Shown here in pieces: positions 4,836 to 6,806 of a DNA stretch of 6,806 nucleotides. The notes below the pieces were generated by a model. It saw only the letters and a program-made list of their open reading frames with translations, was not told the DNA's origin and made no database searches. The stretch covers positions 1-6,806 of the forward strand of contig JAKAPB010000107.1 in the NCBI GenBank assembly GCA_021823045.1. Direction: 5' to 3'. The position numbers were made by a program, and so were the translations under genes. Position 1 is the stretch's first letter. Every line of letters starts with the position of its first letter. Source of the DNA: Actinomycetes bacterium. Its GTDB lineage: Bacteria; Actinomycetota; Acidimicrobiia; Acidimicrobiales; Acidimicrobiaceae.

Positions 4836-5798
4836 GTGAAAATTGCCATATTGGGTGCAGGATCGCTTGGAAGTGTTTTTGGCGGTTCTTTGGCCAGCGC
4901 CGGTTCTGAGGTCAGTCTGATTAGTAGGAACGCCGCTTACGTGGATGCCGTAAATGACCACGGCCTAGTGCTAATAGAGGGTTCCCAAAGAAGAATCATA
5001 GAGGTTAGTGCTACCTCGGATCCAAAGACCATCGGTCTTGTCGACCTGCTAATTGTTCTGGTCAAATCGTTTGATACTAGAGAGGCGATTATATCGGCGA
5101 AGTCAATCGTAGGACCGACCACAGTCGTTCTTACGCTCCAAAACGGCCTGGGTAATGAAGCAGTTATCGATGAAGAGCTTGGAAGAGGGTTCGTTATGGC
5201 TGGCCGAACCTTCGTTGGAGGGGACGCAATCGCCCCCGGTGAAATAGTGGCCGGTCTGAGGGGAAAGCACACCGTCATCGGCGAGCTAGACGGAGTTGTC
5301 ACGGGACGAATCAAAGATATCTCCGCCCTGTTCAATAAGGCCGGTATCGACACCGAAATCAGCACGAACATCAACTCCGTTATTTGGGGAAAATTACTAG
5401 TCAACGTTGCCACTGGGGCAATCGCGGGCATCACTGGGCTGCCTTATGGTCTTCTCTACCAGGTAAGCGAGGTACACGAGGTCGCACTCAATGCTGTAAA
5501 TGAAGCAATAACGGTAGCTGGGGCTCTCGGGATAGAGCTTTCAGTTACGGATCCGGAGCAAATTTGGCAGAGCGCTGGAACCGGCTTGGCCGCCGAGTTT
5601 CGCACTTCCATACTGCAAAGCCTTGACAGGGGCTCGATAACCGAGGTGGACTTTATCAATGGTGCCGTGGTTAGCGCCGGCAACAAAGTAGGTGTTCCTA
5701 CCCCGGTTAATTCAACCCTTGTCGGGTGCATAAAAGGCATTGAGGCACGGAACAGGGCAAACCAAAACCCTCAACCCAGGCCTTCCGCCTCCTTCTGA
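4836..5798 (+). CDS. Ketopantoate reductase (PanE/ApbA)-family NAD(P)H-dependent oxidoreductase
   Basis: The product has 320 residues, the normal family length. The N-terminal Rossmann fold opens with the dinucleotide motif ILGAGSLGSVFGG (5-17), continues with LLIVLVKSFDT (71-81), and has LQNGLGNE (101-108), containing the substrate/cofactor-contacting Asn. The C-terminal helical domain holds WGKLLVNVATGAIAGITG (184-201), where Lys186 matches the catalytic Lys, and RGSITEVDFINGAVV (265-279), where Glu270 matches the conserved acidic residue. The family reduces 2-dehydropantoate to pantoate for coenzyme A synthesis, but many paralogues act on other 2-oxo or 3-oxo acids. No other pantothenate gene is nearby, so I do not assign panE. 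Residues 305-320 form a Pro/Asn-rich tail beyond the fold. It starts with GTG and overlaps the convergent decarboxylase gene by 28 bp at the 3' end. Confidence 0.9.
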   Translation: MKIAILGAGSLGSVFGGSLASAGSEVSLISRNAAYVDAVNDHGLVLIEGSQRRIIEVSATSDPKTIGLVDLLIVLVKSFDTREAIISAKSIVGPTTVVLTLQNGLGNEAVIDEELGRGFVMAGRTFVGGDAIAPGEIVAGLRGKHTVIGELDGVVTGRIKDISALFNKAGIDTEISTNINSVIWGKLLVNVATGAIAGITGLPYGLLYQVSEVHEVALNAVNEAITVAGALGIELSVTDPEQIWQSAGTGLAAEFRTSILQSLDRGSITEVDFINGAVVSAGNKVGVPTPVNSTLVGCIKGIEARNRANQNPQPRPSASF

Positions 5799-6806
5799 GC
5801 CACCCTAGCTAACTCTTGTACGAATTCGCGAAGTACCTCTTGGCGATGGCTACGTCGGAGGGAAAGCAAGTAGGGATTCATAACCGCCGAGCGCAGCACC
5901 GTTACACCTTGCGACAAGTAGTTTTCTTTGGCGTTTTCTATTCCGGCCGCTTCAAAGAAGTTTGCCAGCGTCGAATAGTCGTAGCTCGGCTCGCTAAACA
6001 CGGTCCGCGATAGGAAAAACGGCTGTGCATAGCTATATTGCCGTTGACCATGCTCAGCCTGAATCGAAAAGCTCTCATATACCGCCTGGGTTAACGAGTT
6101 GAAACCACTTAGGGTCGAATCACCCTTTCGCTTCAGGCCGAATATAACGATGTTCGAATCCGGTGGAGCTGGAAGTTGCCCCCGACGTGCAAAGGTAACC
6201 ACTTCAAAGTTCCGCTGAGGCTCAATCACCGACATCGCGTCATCCAATGAAATCAGCCACTCGTATAGCTCCCTAGCAGAAATCCAGGAACTTCTGACGA
6301 TTGCTCCATGATTCCTTCGATCAAGAGGAATGAGTTCCGTATTTAGCCATAATGCAGTAGCAGGGAAACTAGGTCTCGAGCCCTCCAAGGTGTAAGGAGC
6401 AAATGCCTCCGTGGCTACTGTACCGGCACGCGCTAGCTGGCCTTGATAAACCGACTCAACGAGGTGGCGCGGTGGCAAGTGAACAATCCTGGAGTCCGAA
6501 ACCGATGTAATATAGGGCGCCTTCTGCCTGACTACTAGTCGAACCCAATCGTTCTGAAAAGCTACTGCACCGCAGGGATAGTTAACGTACCCCATCTTGT
6601 GGGGATCGACAGTGACCGAGTCCGCATCTTTAATGTGAAAAAGTGAACTTACCAAATCGTGGTCGTCAAAAGATACCGACACTTCCTTCGAAAAGGAGAG
6701 CTCAAGATCCGACTCATAGTCGTATCTCCCGACCTCAAGAAGCAAGTCGTCAGCGACGATAGAGGCCACCTGATTGAAAAGCCCCATATCGCTTTGGCTC
6801 GCATAA
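5771..6806 (-). CDS. Group II PLP-dependent decarboxylase, tyrosine-decarboxylase-like, C-terminal part
   Basis: The frame is open to the right edge: six codons (YASQSD) precede the first in-window ATG at 6787, so the N-terminus lies outside. The visible residues (numbered from that Met) include ADSVTVDPHKMGYVNYPCGA (55-74). Lys64 in DPHK is the lysine expected to bind pyridoxal phosphate as a Schiff base. Further blocks are YTLEGSRPSFPATALWL (132-148), SYAQPFFLSRTVF (252-264) and VTVLRSAVMNPY (295-306). These blocks and the roughly 270 residues after the Lys resemble bacterial tyrosine decarboxylases of the Enterococcus type (about 620 residues), rather than glutamate decarboxylase. If so, it converts an aromatic L-amino acid to the amine plus CO2 in the cytoplasm. 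About half the protein, including the substrate loop and the PLP-ring residues, is missing from view, so the substrate stays open. Its 3' end overlaps the convergent reductase gene. Confidence 0.88.
   Translation of the reverse strand, partial: YASQSDMGLFNQVASIVADDLLLEVGRYDYESDLELSFSKEVSVSFDDHDLVSSLFHIKDADSVTVDPHKMGYVNYPCGAVAFQNDWVRLVVRQKAPYITSVSDSRIVHLPPRHLVESVYQGQLARAGTVATEAFAPYTLEGSRPSFPATALWLNTELIPLDRRNHGAIVRSSWISARELYEWLISLDDAMSVIEPQRNFEVVTFARRGQLPAPPDSNIVIFGLKRKGDSTLSGFNSLTQAVYESFSIQAEHGQRQYSYAQPFFLSRTVFSEPSYDYSTLANFFEAAGIENAKENYLSQGVTVLRSAVMNPYLLSLRRSHRQEVLREFVQELARVAQKEAEGLG

Noticed and set aside
4937..5434. Long (165-residue) minus-strand open frame opposite the PanE-family gene
   Set aside because: The plus-strand protein has all family motifs over this stretch. 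The antisense translation is Ser/Thr/Pro-rich and resembles nothing, as expected of a shadow frame.

Overview
The window looks like a piece of a bacterial chromosome with roughly half G+C by eye. It carries a small carboxylic-acid/acyl-CoA catabolic cassette, IS200/IS605-type transposon debris, and an unrelated amino-acid-decarboxylase locus. The taxonomy is not settled by the sequence. A leaderless-type promoter, a GTG start and a family mix typical of acyl-CoA catabolism would fit Actinomycetota, possibly the Acidimicrobiia side, but I hold that only weakly.

Layout. (1) Positions 1-162 hold the 3' end of an IS200/IS605 tnpA, including the catalytic Y-x3-Q motif, and its hairpin-rich right end. 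(2) Positions 163-508 are non-coding. They hold a hairpin (181-208), a 13-bp direct repeat in three full copies (300-343), and a compact promoter/operator directly abutting the next gene. (3) Positions 509-4265 are a plus-strand cassette: an IclR-family regulator, an acyl-CoA dehydrogenase 13 nt downstream, and after 138 nt a full-length fused CoA-transferase of the propionate CoA-transferase/YdiF type. (4) Positions 4266-4835 are non-coding. They contain a second, inverted and longer copy of the same IS end with a decayed tnpA on the minus strand. (5) Positions 4836-5798 encode a ketopantoate-reductase (PanE/ApbA)-family protein. (6) Positions 5771-6806, minus strand, are the C-terminal half of a group II PLP-dependent decarboxylase resembling bacterial tyrosine decarboxylases. 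It runs off the right edge and overlaps the reductase gene tail-to-tail by 28 bp.

How the genes may work together. The CoA-transferase would load CoA onto a free carboxylic acid from an acyl-CoA donor. The dehydrogenase would then introduce an alpha,beta double bond using FAD. The IclR protein would sense the acid or a product and control the unit through the palindrome at 471-489, which also sits in its own promoter. No hydratase, thiolase or transporter is in view, so the substrate is unknown. The cassette lies between two inverted, about 90% identical IS200-type ends facing each other. This makes it a candidate for inversion or for past assembly by transposon-mediated rearrangement. I see no CRISPR array, tRNA, rRNA or convincing new multi-gene system. 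The most interesting signals are the inverted IS ends around the cassette, the leaderless operator-promoter, and the Glu-to-Asp change at the dehydrogenase's expected catalytic base.
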